Below are positions 52,124 through 60,396 of a stretch of 64,000 nt of DNA, one piece after another. The stretch comes from Pedobacter kyungheensis. Lineage in GTDB: Bacteria; Bacteroidota; Bacteroidia; Sphingobacteriales; Sphingobacteriaceae. The position numbers and the translations under genes are program-made. Under the pieces are notes generated by a model that did not search any database, was not told where the DNA came from, and saw only the letters and a program-made list of their open reading frames with translations. The DNA lies in NCBI RefSeq assembly GCF_000812965.1, contig NZ_JSYN01000017.1, forward strand, positions 112,946-176,945, given 5' to 3'. Every line of letters begins with the position of its first letter. Within the stretch, counting starts at the first letter, position 1.

Positions 52124-53359
52124 TTACTTTTTAGGGAGCGGAATATAATCCATCGGTACCATATCGGCTACTTTTTCGTAAGCCCAGTAACCTTCATAAA
52201 GCAGCGATCTGGAATCGTAAATGCCGCCATTTTCATAAAAGCGAACACCTTCGCCGGTTAAATTGGCAACAGAGATTTCATTTTCGGGTACATCTAAAGG
52301 CCTGAAAATCCAGAAACCGGTTTTAGAATAAGCCAGCGACTCTTTCTCTTTGGTGTATTGAATCAATAAGGCATCGGTATAACTCAAATATTTGAGGTTT
52401 TGGTTGTAGTAATGTACCAAAGTATCGGTAAGTACATCAGCCCGCGAAAATCTATCAATGGTACGCGGCATTTCTTTTTGCTTGGTCCAGAACGCGAGCA
52501 GGGCTGTATCTACTTTGCCTTTGGTTTGCCTGATCCCTGTTTTCTCAGGCACCGCTTTTATTTTCTCGAGATTAGTATTAATTACATATTCCGGATAACG
52601 GTTTGGATTAGGTACTTTGATCATTTTGTTGATGATAAAACCTTCCTCCTGGGCCTTGTTGGCATACAACGAACGGAAGAAATGTTGTGATGAGCCATAG
52701 TAGGCCACTTCTCGTGCTGCAATGTATTTCTTCTTTTTTGATGCTGATGCTTTGAGTTCTTCGAAAAATGGGTGACCAGAATAATAAATAATATGCGTGC
52801 GTGAGTTATATTCAAAACGATCGAGCATATATTTCAGGCGGTAGCCCAAAGCCTTATTTTCAACCACCAGAAACTCAGTTGTAGAAACGGTTAAGGTACT
52901 TTTAGTTATATCGAAATCAACATTTAAAACCTGAGGATTAAGAATTTTGCATTGCAGGGCATTGGGCGTTTTGCCGATAAAAAATTCTTTAAACTGGTTA
53001 ATGTATTTTTGTCTGTTGGGATCGGCCCTAACGGTTACTTCATCCAGCTGGGCAACATTTTCTTTTAAAACCAGCTCAACCTGTACCGATTTATCAGATA
53101 TGATTACGCTTTTAGAGTAGGGGAGATAGCCTACAATCTGAACCAGTAAATCGTAACTGCCCGGTTTTAGATTCGTTAGTTTGAAACGCCCATCGTTATC
53201 GGCCACAGTGGCAATTTTATATCCGCTTAAATAAATGCTTGCACCCGGTAAGCCATCTTTCTGATCGCGTACTATTCCACTGATGGAAAAGGTGTTTTGA
53301 GCAATAGCGTTAGCGCCCCAGATCAGGAAAATTAGCGACGCTAAAAGGCTTTTAATCAT
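52124..53359 (-). CDS. carboxypeptidase-like regulatory domain envelope protein (copy 1)
   Basis: The 411-residue protein has a signal peptide (ending NAIAQ), a carboxypeptidase regulatory-like domain (about 24-105), then a domain of unknown function with RADPNRQKYINQFKEFFIG, ENKALGYRLKYMLDRFEY and a C-terminal ENGGIYDSRSLLYEGYWAYEK. The start is the ATG at 53359; the frame from 53377 uses a TTG that adds no signal. It is the closer-to-3' member of a tandem pair with 53443-54666, so it arose by duplication. Function unknown. Confidence 0.78.
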   Translation of the reverse strand: MIKSLLASLIFLIWGANAIAQNTFSISGIVRDQKDGLPGASIYLSGYKIATVADNDGRFKLTNLKPGSYDLLVQIVGYLPYSKSVIISDKSVQVELVLKENVAQLDEVTVRADPNRQKYINQFKEFFIGKTPNALQCKILNPQVLNVDFDITKSTLTVSTTEFLVVENKALGYRLKYMLDRFEYNSRTHIIYYSGHPFFEELKASASKKKKYIAAREVAYYGSSQHFFRSLYANKAQEEGFIINKMIKVPNPNRYPEYVINTNLEKIKAVPEKTGIRQTKGKVDTALLAFWTKQKEMPRTIDRFSRADVLTDTLVHYYNQNLKYLSYTDALLIQYTKEKESLAYSKTGFWIFRPLDVPENEISVANLTGEGVRFYENGGIYDSRSLLYEGYWAYEKVADMVPMDYIPLPKK

Positions 53360-53442
53360 GGAGACGAATGTAACCAAAAGGCTTAATATTTATTAAAAAG
53401 CTAAAATATTTTTAACGATTTTAACACTTAGCTACGATTTTT

Positions 53443-54666
53443 TTACGGTTTTGGGGGTAAATAATCCATGGGTACGCTATCTGCAATTTTTTCCCAGGCC
53501 CAATAGCCTGAAAAAAGCATCGATCGTGGGTTGTATATGCCGCCGTTTTCGTAAAAATAAACCGGTGGTTGCTGTAAAGTAATGGTTGAGATCTGATGCC
53601 CAAAGTACTCGGGTGGCCTGCTGATCGAAAAACTAAGTCTGCCCGTAAATGCTGCATCCTCAGGTTCTTTGGTATAAACCACATAAAGTTTATCGGTAAA
53701 ATTAATTTCCTGAATGGCCTGCTCGCTTGTCGGGCGGGCTAATGTATCCTGTAATACCGGAGCTTTGCTCAGTACCGAAACTTCTTTAGGCAGGTTTTTC
53801 TTCCTCATCCAGTAATTTAGCGAATCGCCAACGGTGAGGTGGATGTTACCCGTAAAAGTTTGTGCCTGTGTAAAACGCCTGATGCTGGCATTAATCAGGC
53901 TATCTTTAGGCCGGTTACTGTTGGGAACGCTTTTTAATTTGTTAATGATAAAGCCTTCTTCGGTAACTCTTTTATTGAATAATGATTTGAAAAAGTGCTG
54001 CGGAGAACCGAGATAGGCAGTTAAACGCATTTTATCCCAGGCTGCTTTTTTGCGTTTAGAACCTTTTAAATCTTCGTAAGTAGGAAAACCCTGATAATAA
54101 ACAATATTGGTTTTGCGGCTATATTCGAAATTATTAATCAGGTATTTGATGCGGTAGCCCAGCGCTTTGTTTTCGATGATGAGAAACTGATTGCTTTTAA
54201 CGGTCAGGAAAGCATTGTCCTGATCGTAATCGATAATAAGCACATTGGGGTTAATGAGTTTACACTGCGCAGCGTTAGGCGTGGTGCCGACAAAAAAATC
54301 TTTGAATAAGGCAATATAATAGGCCCTGTTAGGGTCAGGTTTGATGGTTACTTCATCAAGTTGGGTAACGCTTTCTTCCAGAACCAGATCAAGTTTTACA
54401 TCTTTATCGGCAATAACCACATTTTTGTTCAGCGCTTTATAACCGATTAGCTGTACCAGGATATCGTAATTTCCGGGTTTTAAGCTTAGTTTATAAGCCC
54501 CGTTATTGTCAGAAGAGACGGCAATTTTATAACCACTTACATATACTCCAGCACCAGGTAGAGCTTCTCCACGCTTATCTTTCACCACACCGGTAAGGGT
54601 ATAGTTTTGCGCGGGACATAGGGTACCGGCAATAACCAGAGAGAATAAGATTAATAATGATTTCAT
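53443..54666 (-). CDS. carboxypeptidase-like regulatory domain envelope protein (copy 2)
   Basis: The 407-residue paralogue of 52124-53359 has a signal peptide (ending LCPAQ), a regulatory-like domain with GVYVSGYKIAVSSDNNGAYKL, PDPNRAYYIALFKDFFVGTTPNAAQC, ENKALGYRIKYLINNFEY and ENGGIYNPRSMLFSGYWAWEK. The conserved C-terminal half is not a known catalytic family. A gap of about 80 bases separates it from the downstream copy. It should be periplasmic or surface-exposed. Confidence 0.78.
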   Translation of the reverse strand: MKSLLILFSLVIAGTLCPAQNYTLTGVVKDKRGEALPGAGVYVSGYKIAVSSDNNGAYKLSLKPGNYDILVQLIGYKALNKNVVIADKDVKLDLVLEESVTQLDEVTIKPDPNRAYYIALFKDFFVGTTPNAAQCKLINPNVLIIDYDQDNAFLTVKSNQFLIIENKALGYRIKYLINNFEYSRKTNIVYYQGFPTYEDLKGSKRKKAAWDKMRLTAYLGSPQHFFKSLFNKRVTEEGFIINKLKSVPNSNRPKDSLINASIRRFTQAQTFTGNIHLTVGDSLNYWMRKKNLPKEVSVLSKAPVLQDTLARPTSEQAIQEINFTDKLYVVYTKEPEDAAFTGRLSFSISRPPEYFGHQISTITLQQPPVYFYENGGIYNPRSMLFSGYWAWEKIADSVPMDYLPPKP

Positions 54667-54766
54667 CGATTAAATATAAACTAATTATTTAGTTTTAATA
54701 ATGCTTAATGAAAATTTTTTTGTGGTGTCAGCTATGATGCAGTATTGGGGCACTCAAAATTTCTAT

Positions 54767-54790
54767 CTGTCAGATGGTAACATCTGACAG
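54767..54790. repeat. TGTCAGGT hairpin repeat, copy 2
   Basis: CTGTCAGATG-GTAA-CATCTGACAG is a perfect 10-bp hairpin matching copy 1 at 49986 in most positions. It ends 10 bases before the recN stop side. There is no T run. Confidence 0.7.
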
Positions 54791-54800
54791 CACAAATACA

Positions 54801-56453
54801 TTACGCCAACAATTCCTTTGCGTTTTCTACAGCCGATGCACCTGGGTTTTTACCGCTTAACATTTCGGCGATAATACCAATACGTTCCTCCTGCTTCAAT
54901 TTACGAATTCCTGTGGTAGTTTTTCCACTATCCTCGTGTTTATGTACGAAATAATGCGATTCGCCTTTGGCAGCAATCTGCGGCAGGTGGGTAATCGAAA
55001 TTACCTGCATGTTTTTGCCCAAACCGGCAATTACTTCACCAACTTTCAAGGCTGTTTCACCTGAGATACCGGTGTCAATCTCATCGAAAATAATGGTTGG
55101 GAGCGAAGTATGTTGAGCCAACAAAGCTTTAATGGCCAGCATTAAGCGCGATAATTCACCACCCGAAGCTACCTTACTTACCGGTGCAGGTGCCTGACCG
55201 GCATTGGCCGTAAATAATAAGTTAATTTCGTCTAAACCATCTTTATTCAGGTCGGCTACAACTTTCTGGTCTAAAAATAACCTGGCGTTAAGCATGCCTA
55301 CTTTTTTCAGGGTAAGGCTGGTTTGTTCTTCAACCTGTTTGATCGCTTTTTTTCGATTGGTGCTTAACAGCGTGGCTTTTTTGTGTAGTTCTTGTTGCAG
55401 TTGAGCAATTTCTTTTTGAAGTTTTTCAATATGCTCATCAGAAGATAAAAGCTGATTCAGGTTATCTTCCAGTTGTTTTTGAAGAGCCAGAAGCTCGGTA
55501 TTATTGGCTACACGGTGTTTCTGTTGCAGCGAGTAAAATAAATCGAGTCTTTGGTTTACGATTTCCAAACGATCGGCACTATGCAGGGTATTTTCTTCAA
55601 TGGTTGCAATCTCGTCGGTAATATCTTTAATTTCTATAATCGACGAGCGCAGGCGTTCGTAAAGTACGTTAACAGCGGGATCGAATTTTTCTATCCCCTG
55701 CAGCTGTAACGATGCTTCTTTTAAAATTTGCAGTGCCGAAGGTTCGCTTTCGTTAATTAAACCCGAGGCAGTAAGCAATGCCCTTTTAATGGTTTCGGCA
55801 TGTGTTAAGCGCTCCAGTTCCTGTTCCAGTTCTTCCTGTTCGCCTTCCTGTAATTTAGCTTGCTCCAGCTCGTTAAACAAAAATTGCTCGTAATCCTGTC
55901 TGTTTCTGGCTTCGCTTGCTTCGCTCACCAATTTTTTTAACAGGTTATTGTCTTGCTTCAGTTTTTTAAACCCGCTGCGGTAGTCGGCTAGAAGTACCTC
56001 ATGGCTGGCCAGCGAATCAACAATCAATAACTGGAAATCGGTATCATTAATTTCCTGTGTGGCATGCTGCGAATGGATATCGATCAGTTTTTCGCCAATC
56101 TGTTTCAGTATCGATAAATTAACAGGGGTATCGTTTATAAACGAACGCGATTTTCCATCAATAGAAATTTCGCGGCGCAACAGACTTTCTTTGTAAAAGT
56201 CGAGGTCGTTTTCTTCAAAAAGCTCTTTCAGATTTTCGTCGGCCAGGTTAAAACTGCCTTCAATAACACATTTTTTATCCTGGTTAAAAAAGTACTTGCT
56301 TTCTGCCCGCTGACCGAGAATAAGCGATAATGCACCAAGTATGATGGATTTACCAGCACCAGTTTCACCTGTGATAATATTTAAGCCTTTATCGAATTCG
56401 ATATCCAGGCTATCAATTAATGCGTAATTACGAATAGAAAGTTTTTGAAGCAT
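54801..56453 (-). CDS. recN: DNA repair protein RecN
   Basis: The 550-residue SMC-like protein has Walker A GETGAGKS near residue 30, long coiled-coil arms (about 150-380) and a C-terminal ATPase half with ASGGELSRLMLAIK signature and TIIFDEIDTGISG Walker B. RecN acts in double-strand break repair and cohesion. In many Bacteroidota it follows DUF4835 and coaBC; here a blaI/M56 pair and repeats lie between. The gene is complete. Confidence 0.94.
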   Translation of the reverse strand: MLQKLSIRNYALIDSLDIEFDKGLNIITGETGAGKSIILGALSLILGQRAESKYFFNQDKKCVIEGSFNLADENLKELFEENDLDFYKESLLRREISIDGKSRSFINDTPVNLSILKQIGEKLIDIHSQHATQEINDTDFQLLIVDSLASHEVLLADYRSGFKKLKQDNNLLKKLVSEASEARNRQDYEQFLFNELEQAKLQEGEQEELEQELERLTHAETIKRALLTASGLINESEPSALQILKEASLQLQGIEKFDPAVNVLYERLRSSIIEIKDITDEIATIEENTLHSADRLEIVNQRLDLFYSLQQKHRVANNTELLALQKQLEDNLNQLLSSDEHIEKLQKEIAQLQQELHKKATLLSTNRKKAIKQVEEQTSLTLKKVGMLNARLFLDQKVVADLNKDGLDEINLLFTANAGQAPAPVSKVASGGELSRLMLAIKALLAQHTSLPTIIFDEIDTGISGETALKVGEVIAGLGKNMQVISITHLPQIAAKGESHYFVHKHEDSGKTTTGIRKLKQEERIGIIAEMLSGKNPGASAVENAKELLA

Positions 56454-56502
56454 AGCTTTGCGAAAATACTAAAAAGTTATTTCAACAGGTAGATGCAAAA
56501 CA

Positions 56503-56530
56503 AAAACAGCGAAGAATATTCTCTTCGCTG
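56503..56530 (-). terminator. intrinsic terminator after the M56 gene
   Basis: CAGCGAAGA (56507-56515) and TCTTCGCTG (56522-56530) form a 9-bp stem; the minus-strand transcript then reads TTTTTGTTTT. Confidence 0.85.
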
Positions 56531-56560
56531 CTCAAATTAATTTGTGTGGTTTAGCTTCTT

Positions 56561-58609
56561 TTATTTAACTACAATACTGATGTTATTATTATCCAACAGA
56601 TTGATATTATCGGTTTTGATAAAAGTTTTTAAGGCCAGCTGATCAGCAACTTTAAAGTCTTTGTCTTTATAGGTTACCAGTGCGTTTTGTGCATTTAATG
56701 CTTTAACAGGGCTGGTAAAGTTTTTGTTGTTGTAAAGCATAACTGCCGGTACTACCTGGGTACCTTTGTTTCCACGCTCAACTTTTTCTTTTTTCTCAAT
56801 CTTCTCTTGCAGCTCTTTTACCTCTTTATCAAATTTTTCTCTTAACTTTTTGTACTCTTCGGTTTGTCTTACCTTATTGTTGCTGTTATCTAATTTTAAA
56901 AAATAGGTATCTCTGAATTGATGGCCTAAAGAATCAGCACGGATAGCTGATAGTCTTGCTAAATCGCCATTTAATTTAATATTTTCAATCTGCGCCCTGA
57001 ATTCAGGTGTATTTACTTTAGCTGCAATATCTTCTCCAAATTTTTTCCATTTGGCCTGCGCTTCTGGCGAGCTGAATTGTTTAGACATGTCTTCAGCCAT
57101 TTTTTTCCATTTAGCCTGCGCTTCCGGCGAGTTCATTTTCTTTTGCATGTCCTCTCCGAATTTTTTCCATTTAGCTTGTGCTTCCGGCGAGTTGTATTGT
57201 TTGGCAATATCATCTCCAAACTTTTTCCATTTGGCTTGCGCTTCTGGTGAGTTATATTGTTTGGCTATGTCGTCTCCAAATTTTTTCCATTTAGCCTGTG
57301 CTTCAGGCGAATTAAACTCCCGATCAATTTTAACCCTGAATAATGAATCTTTAAATTTAAATCCGCTATCCATCTGGATCCTGAATGCGTTTTTACCTGC
57401 AAAAAGTTCATCCCTGTAAAAATCTTTGCGGATGCTATCTGGCATTTCCTTTACCGAATTGTATTCAGTTTTTTTGCCGTTTGCATCGATGGTTACAATT
57501 TTGATTTTGCGTTTCTTGGTGGTATCGGTGCAGGCAGTAGGATTAAAAGTTGGAGTTGAAGCAACAAACCTCACCATTTCCTGTTTGGTTGTTTTTTTAG
57601 TTTCTTTTTTCTTCTCTGTTGGATTGATCCAGGCTATAGAAAACAGGCAGGCTATACCAAGCGTTAGGGCTGCCATTTGTTGTTTGGCATTTAAATAATT
57701 CGTTTTCATGTTGGTTATTCTTTTAATACGTTGATATAAATTTTGGGTTTTGCCTGTTGCAGCCAGCGCATAAGCCGGACTGTTTTTGTCTTTAAGCAAT
57801 TCGAGCTTAAGCAGGGCATGGGCATAGTTTAATGGTTTTCCGGTAATTTTAAGTACCAGGTCATCGCAGGCATGTTCGCGTTCGATGTGGATAAAACGGC
57901 CTGCCATCCAAACAAATGGATTGTAGAAAAGCAAGGTTTCTATGGCTGTTTTAATCAGGTTTAACAGAAAATCATTTCTCCTGATGTGCGATAGTTCGTG
58001 GATAAGGATGGCTTCTACCTGATCGTTATCCAATTGATTTACCAATGCCAGAGGAAACAATACTACCGGTTTTAAGTAACCAATAACTAAGGGTACATTA
58101 ACAATTGCCGACAAGTGGAACTGAATGCTCTTTTTAATTTTAAGCTGCGTAGTTACCTGGCTGAAAATGGCTTTCCAGCTTTCAGGGATCGCACTTAAAC
58201 TGTCTTTTTTCAGTTTTCCCAGTTGGTTGTAGCCTTTAATAATTACAAACAGCTGTAATAAGATACCAATAATGTAGAAAGCTACCACTACCGGGAAATA
58301 CTGTTCGGCCTTGCTGCTAAAGCTGGGCGGCAGATTATTAAAGTATTGATAAACCTGAATATTTTGCGGGGTAATAGCAGGTGCCTGATTATTGGTACTC
58401 AGCATCATCTGACTGATAAAATTATAGCCAAAACCAATAAACATTAGAATAATGGCACTAAAGGCAAGGTTATGTTTGTGCTTTGCGGCCAGCTTAGGTA
58501 AACTAAGCATTACGATAAATAACACACCGTAAATAACAGCACTTTGCCACAAGGAGTTTAAAATGCTCCAGCCAAATGCTTTGATGAATTGTTGTAATAA
58601 AGTTTCCAT
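56561..58609 (-). CDS. M56/BlaR1-like zinc metalloprotease sensor with tandem repeats
   Basis: The 682-residue membrane protein has four N-terminal spans, a zinc motif HELSH (204-208) with a downstream EREHACDD (243-250), and a further span near 310-328. That is the BlaR1/MecR1 sensor layout, in which signal binding activates cleavage of the BlaI repressor. The outer region lacks a penicillin-binding domain. Instead it carries five 20-residue repeats (433-532) based on NSPEAQAKWKKFGDDIAKQY, then a charged tail. It follows blaI by about 95 bases and forms one operon. The ligand is unknown. Confidence 0.88.
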   Translation of the reverse strand: METLLQQFIKAFGWSILNSLWQSAVIYGVLFIVMLSLPKLAAKHKHNLAFSAIILMFIGFGYNFISQMMLSTNNQAPAITPQNIQVYQYFNNLPPSFSSKAEQYFPVVVAFYIIGILLQLFVIIKGYNQLGKLKKDSLSAIPESWKAIFSQVTTQLKIKKSIQFHLSAIVNVPLVIGYLKPVVLFPLALVNQLDNDQVEAILIHELSHIRRNDFLLNLIKTAIETLLFYNPFVWMAGRFIHIEREHACDDLVLKITGKPLNYAHALLKLELLKDKNSPAYALAATGKTQNLYQRIKRITNMKTNYLNAKQQMAALTLGIACLFSIAWINPTEKKKETKKTTKQEMVRFVASTPTFNPTACTDTTKKRKIKIVTIDANGKKTEYNSVKEMPDSIRKDFYRDELFAGKNAFRIQMDSGFKFKDSLFRVKIDREFNSPEAQAKWKKFGDDIAKQYNSPEAQAKWKKFGDDIAKQYNSPEAQAKWKKFGEDMQKKMNSPEAQAKWKKMAEDMSKQFSSPEAQAKWKKFGEDIAAKVNTPEFRAQIENIKLNGDLARLSAIRADSLGHQFRDTYFLKLDNSNNKVRQTEEYKKLREKFDKEVKELQEKIEKKEKVERGNKGTQVVPAVMLYNNKNFTSPVKALNAQNALVTYKDKDFKVADQLALKTFIKTDNINLLDNNNISIVVK
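57014..57313 (-). repeat. five tandem 60-bp repeats within the M56 gene
   Basis: Five in-frame 60-bp units (57313-57254, 57253-57194, 57193-57134, 57133-57074, 57073-57014) encode SPEAQAKWKK followed by a variable half. Units 1 and 2 give identical 20-residue sequences; a degenerate sixth unit (NTPEFRAQIENIK) follows. Confidence 0.9.
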
Positions 58610-58703
58610 AATGGTGGTTTTAATTTTTTAACGGGTTAAACCCGGGTAATCATTTCAAATTAGGGATCTAAACCCTACACCTTTCAACCCTCAACTTTTG
58701 GCC

Positions 58704-59075
58704 TTATTTAAGGCTGTCTAAATATTTTTTAATTTCATCAATCTCATCTGCACTTGCACTGTGGTTACCCAAAGCTTGCATTACCAGTCGTGCTGCCGAT
58801 CCGTTAAATACATTATCGATCATTTTGTTAACCAATTGCTTTTCGGTTTTATCTCTGCTGGCCAATGCTTTATAAATGTGTGTTTTTTGGTTAGTATCTC
58901 TTTCTACCATTCCTTTTTCGTGCATAATCTGCATTAGCTTCAGGGTAGTGGTATAGCCAGAGTCTTTTTTGTTCAACGCCTCATGCACCTCTCTTACCGT
59001 TGCATTCCCCTTTTGCCAAAGCACCTGGAGGATTTCCATTTCGCCTTCTGTTGGTTTGATGTTGTTATTCGCCAT
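58704..59075 (-). CDS. BlaI/MecI-family transcriptional repressor
   Basis: The 123-residue protein is a winged-helix repressor: EGEMEILQVLWQKGNATVREVHEALN and SGYTTTLKLMQIMHEKGMVERDTNQK are the helix-turn-helix and wing, and the C-terminal half dimerises. It is paired with the M56 protease gene downstream, which is expected to inactivate it. Its promoter overlaps two palindromes (59089-59104 and 59113-59128), pointing to autoregulation. Confidence 0.93.
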   Translation of the reverse strand: MANNNIKPTEGEMEILQVLWQKGNATVREVHEALNKKDSGYTTTLKLMQIMHEKGMVERDTNQKTHIYKALASRDKTEKQLVNKMIDNVFNGSAARLVMQALGNHSASADEIDEIKKYLDSLK

Positions 59076-59088
59076 ATGTTACAGGTTG

Positions 59089-59136
59089 TACGAATTATTT
59101 CGTAATCAAATGTACGAAGATATTCGTAATATCAAA
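59089..59136 (-). promoter_or_regulatory. blaI promoter with two TACGAA-N4-TTCGTA operators
   Basis: On the minus strand the -33 TTTG (59136-59133) and a perfect -7 TACATTTG (59114-59107) are 18 bp apart. Operator 2 (59113-59128) lies in the spacer and overlaps the -7 box by two bases; operator 1 (59089-59104) covers the start site. Both are perfect TACGAA-N4-TTCGTA and their centres are 24 bp apart. Confidence 0.8.
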
Positions 59137-59162
59137 ATGTTTTAACAAAAATTTAACTTATT

Positions 59163-59493
59163 GGTTAATTGCTTAAACTGATTAACCGGTTAACTGTAAT
59201 CTGGAGTCCAATAAAGGGTTAATTGTTTGTTGGGTATAAGACGCAGGAGAGAAGAGAAAGTTGCATCTGGCGAAAAAGGTTAATCGTTTGAACTGGTTAA
59301 TCGGTTAACTGTCTGCCACTTCAAAGTCTAAACTTGTTCAGTGGTTCATTAGTCATTAGTAACTGCAAACTGTATAAAGCGGTTAATTGTTTAAACTGGT
59401 TAATTGGTTAACCGTGAGATCTGTTCAGTAAAAGGTTAGTTAATGAATATGCTACCGAACAGTTAACCGATTTAAACAATTTACCAGTTAACC
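59163..59493. repeat. GGTTAATTG-family repeats, three direct and one inverted copy
   Basis: 34-base copies at 59163-59196, 59278-59311 and 59381-59414, plus an inverted copy at 59460-59493, share the pattern GGTTAATTG-TTTAAACTG-GTTAATTG-GTTAACTG. Related copies are at 9295-9328 and 20731-20760. The 424-base gap 59076-59499 holds these, the blaI promoter and no gene. Confidence 0.7.
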
Positions 59494-59499
59494 ATTGAA

Positions 59500-60396
59500 T
59501 TAGTTTTTCTTCAGGCCTTCATACTTACCAATATTTGCCGGATCGATTTCGGCCAGCATGTTGTAGGCTTTTAAACGTTCCTGTACATTAAGTTTGGCCA
59601 GTACATTGGTTACTTCTTCGGCTTTTGAGGCAAAATAAACATTCGGGAAAATGGAGCCCAATTTCTGTTTATCCATTTGTTGCAGGGCAGGTAGTGCAGC
59701 TACAATTTGGGTTAGGCCCTTATCGTTATCGGTTAGCTGATCTAATCCACTTAAATGGTAGCTGTAAATAAAGCTGCGCAGCTCGCTAAAAATCGGATTC
59801 AGTACATTCTCGTTAAACCAAAAACGGTTGCGTAAACCATCGGCGGCTTTCCAGCCCGTATTGCCCGAGGCCTGTGCCAGATTAATGATATTTTGCGCTT
59901 TTTTATAGAAAGGTGTGCCACCCATTTTGCTAAAACTATCTTTATCCATGCCAATAATGGTATAGGCATAGTAGGTGAGGAGTGCGCTGATATTCGAAAT
60001 ATAATTCTGGTCAGAAAAATCGATGGTAGAACCATCCAGGTAATTGAAATCGAAATTTTTGTCGCTCATGTTCAGCAAAGTGCTGTTGTACGAACTGTTA
60101 AAAACCGGTCGGCTGCTCTGAATCTGGGCTTCAGCTGTATAGCCGGATCCTCCATCCCAGGAGTTGATGGTGATTACGAAACTACATTCGATACGCTCCT
60201 GGGCTTTGTAGCTTTCGTTGCTGAATTTGTTGTTGTTTAAAAAATCGCGTATGGTTTTTTGAAGTGCATCGAGTGTTGGCCGGCTAATGTTCGACACCTG
60301 AGGCGCCAATACGGTTACACGCGCATTTAACTCCTGCGCCTGTAGTTTACCAAAGCCGGTTAACAATACCAATATCCAAAAAATCCTGTTTATCAT
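59500..60396 (-). CDS. DUF4835 family protein
   Basis: The 298-residue protein has a signal peptide (ending GKLQAQ) and then ELNARVTVLAPQVSNISRPTLDALQKTIRDFLNNNKF, ECSFVITINSW and FDFNYLDGSTIDFSDQNY. DUF4835 proteins are conserved in Bacteroidota beside coaBC, and their role is unknown. The ATG at 60396 overlaps the coaBC stop (ATGA), so translation is coupled. A longer frame from 60423 is rejected because it would overlap coaBC by 31 bases and adds no signal sequence. Confidence 0.88.
   Translation of the reverse strand: MINRIFWILVLLTGFGKLQAQELNARVTVLAPQVSNISRPTLDALQKTIRDFLNNNKFSNESYKAQERIECSFVITINSWDGGSGYTAEAQIQSSRPVFNSSYNSTLLNMSDKNFDFNYLDGSTIDFSDQNYISNISALLTYYAYTIIGMDKDSFSKMGGTPFYKKAQNIINLAQASGNTGWKAADGLRNRFWFNENVLNPIFSELRSFIYSYHLSGLDQLTDNDKGLTQIVAALPALQQMDKQKLGSIFPNVYFASKAEEVTNVLAKLNVQERLKAYNMLAEIDPANIGKYEGLKKN

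Noticed and set aside
57014..57313. Regular repeats that could suggest a CRISPR array
   Set aside because: The units are directly adjacent 60-bp in-frame coding repeats without unique spacers and code for a conserved peptide.
57051..57419. Repetitive 122-codon frame on the plus strand (FFHLACASGE units)
   Set aside because: It is the antisense reading of the tandem repeat in the M56 gene, which has the real domain structure.
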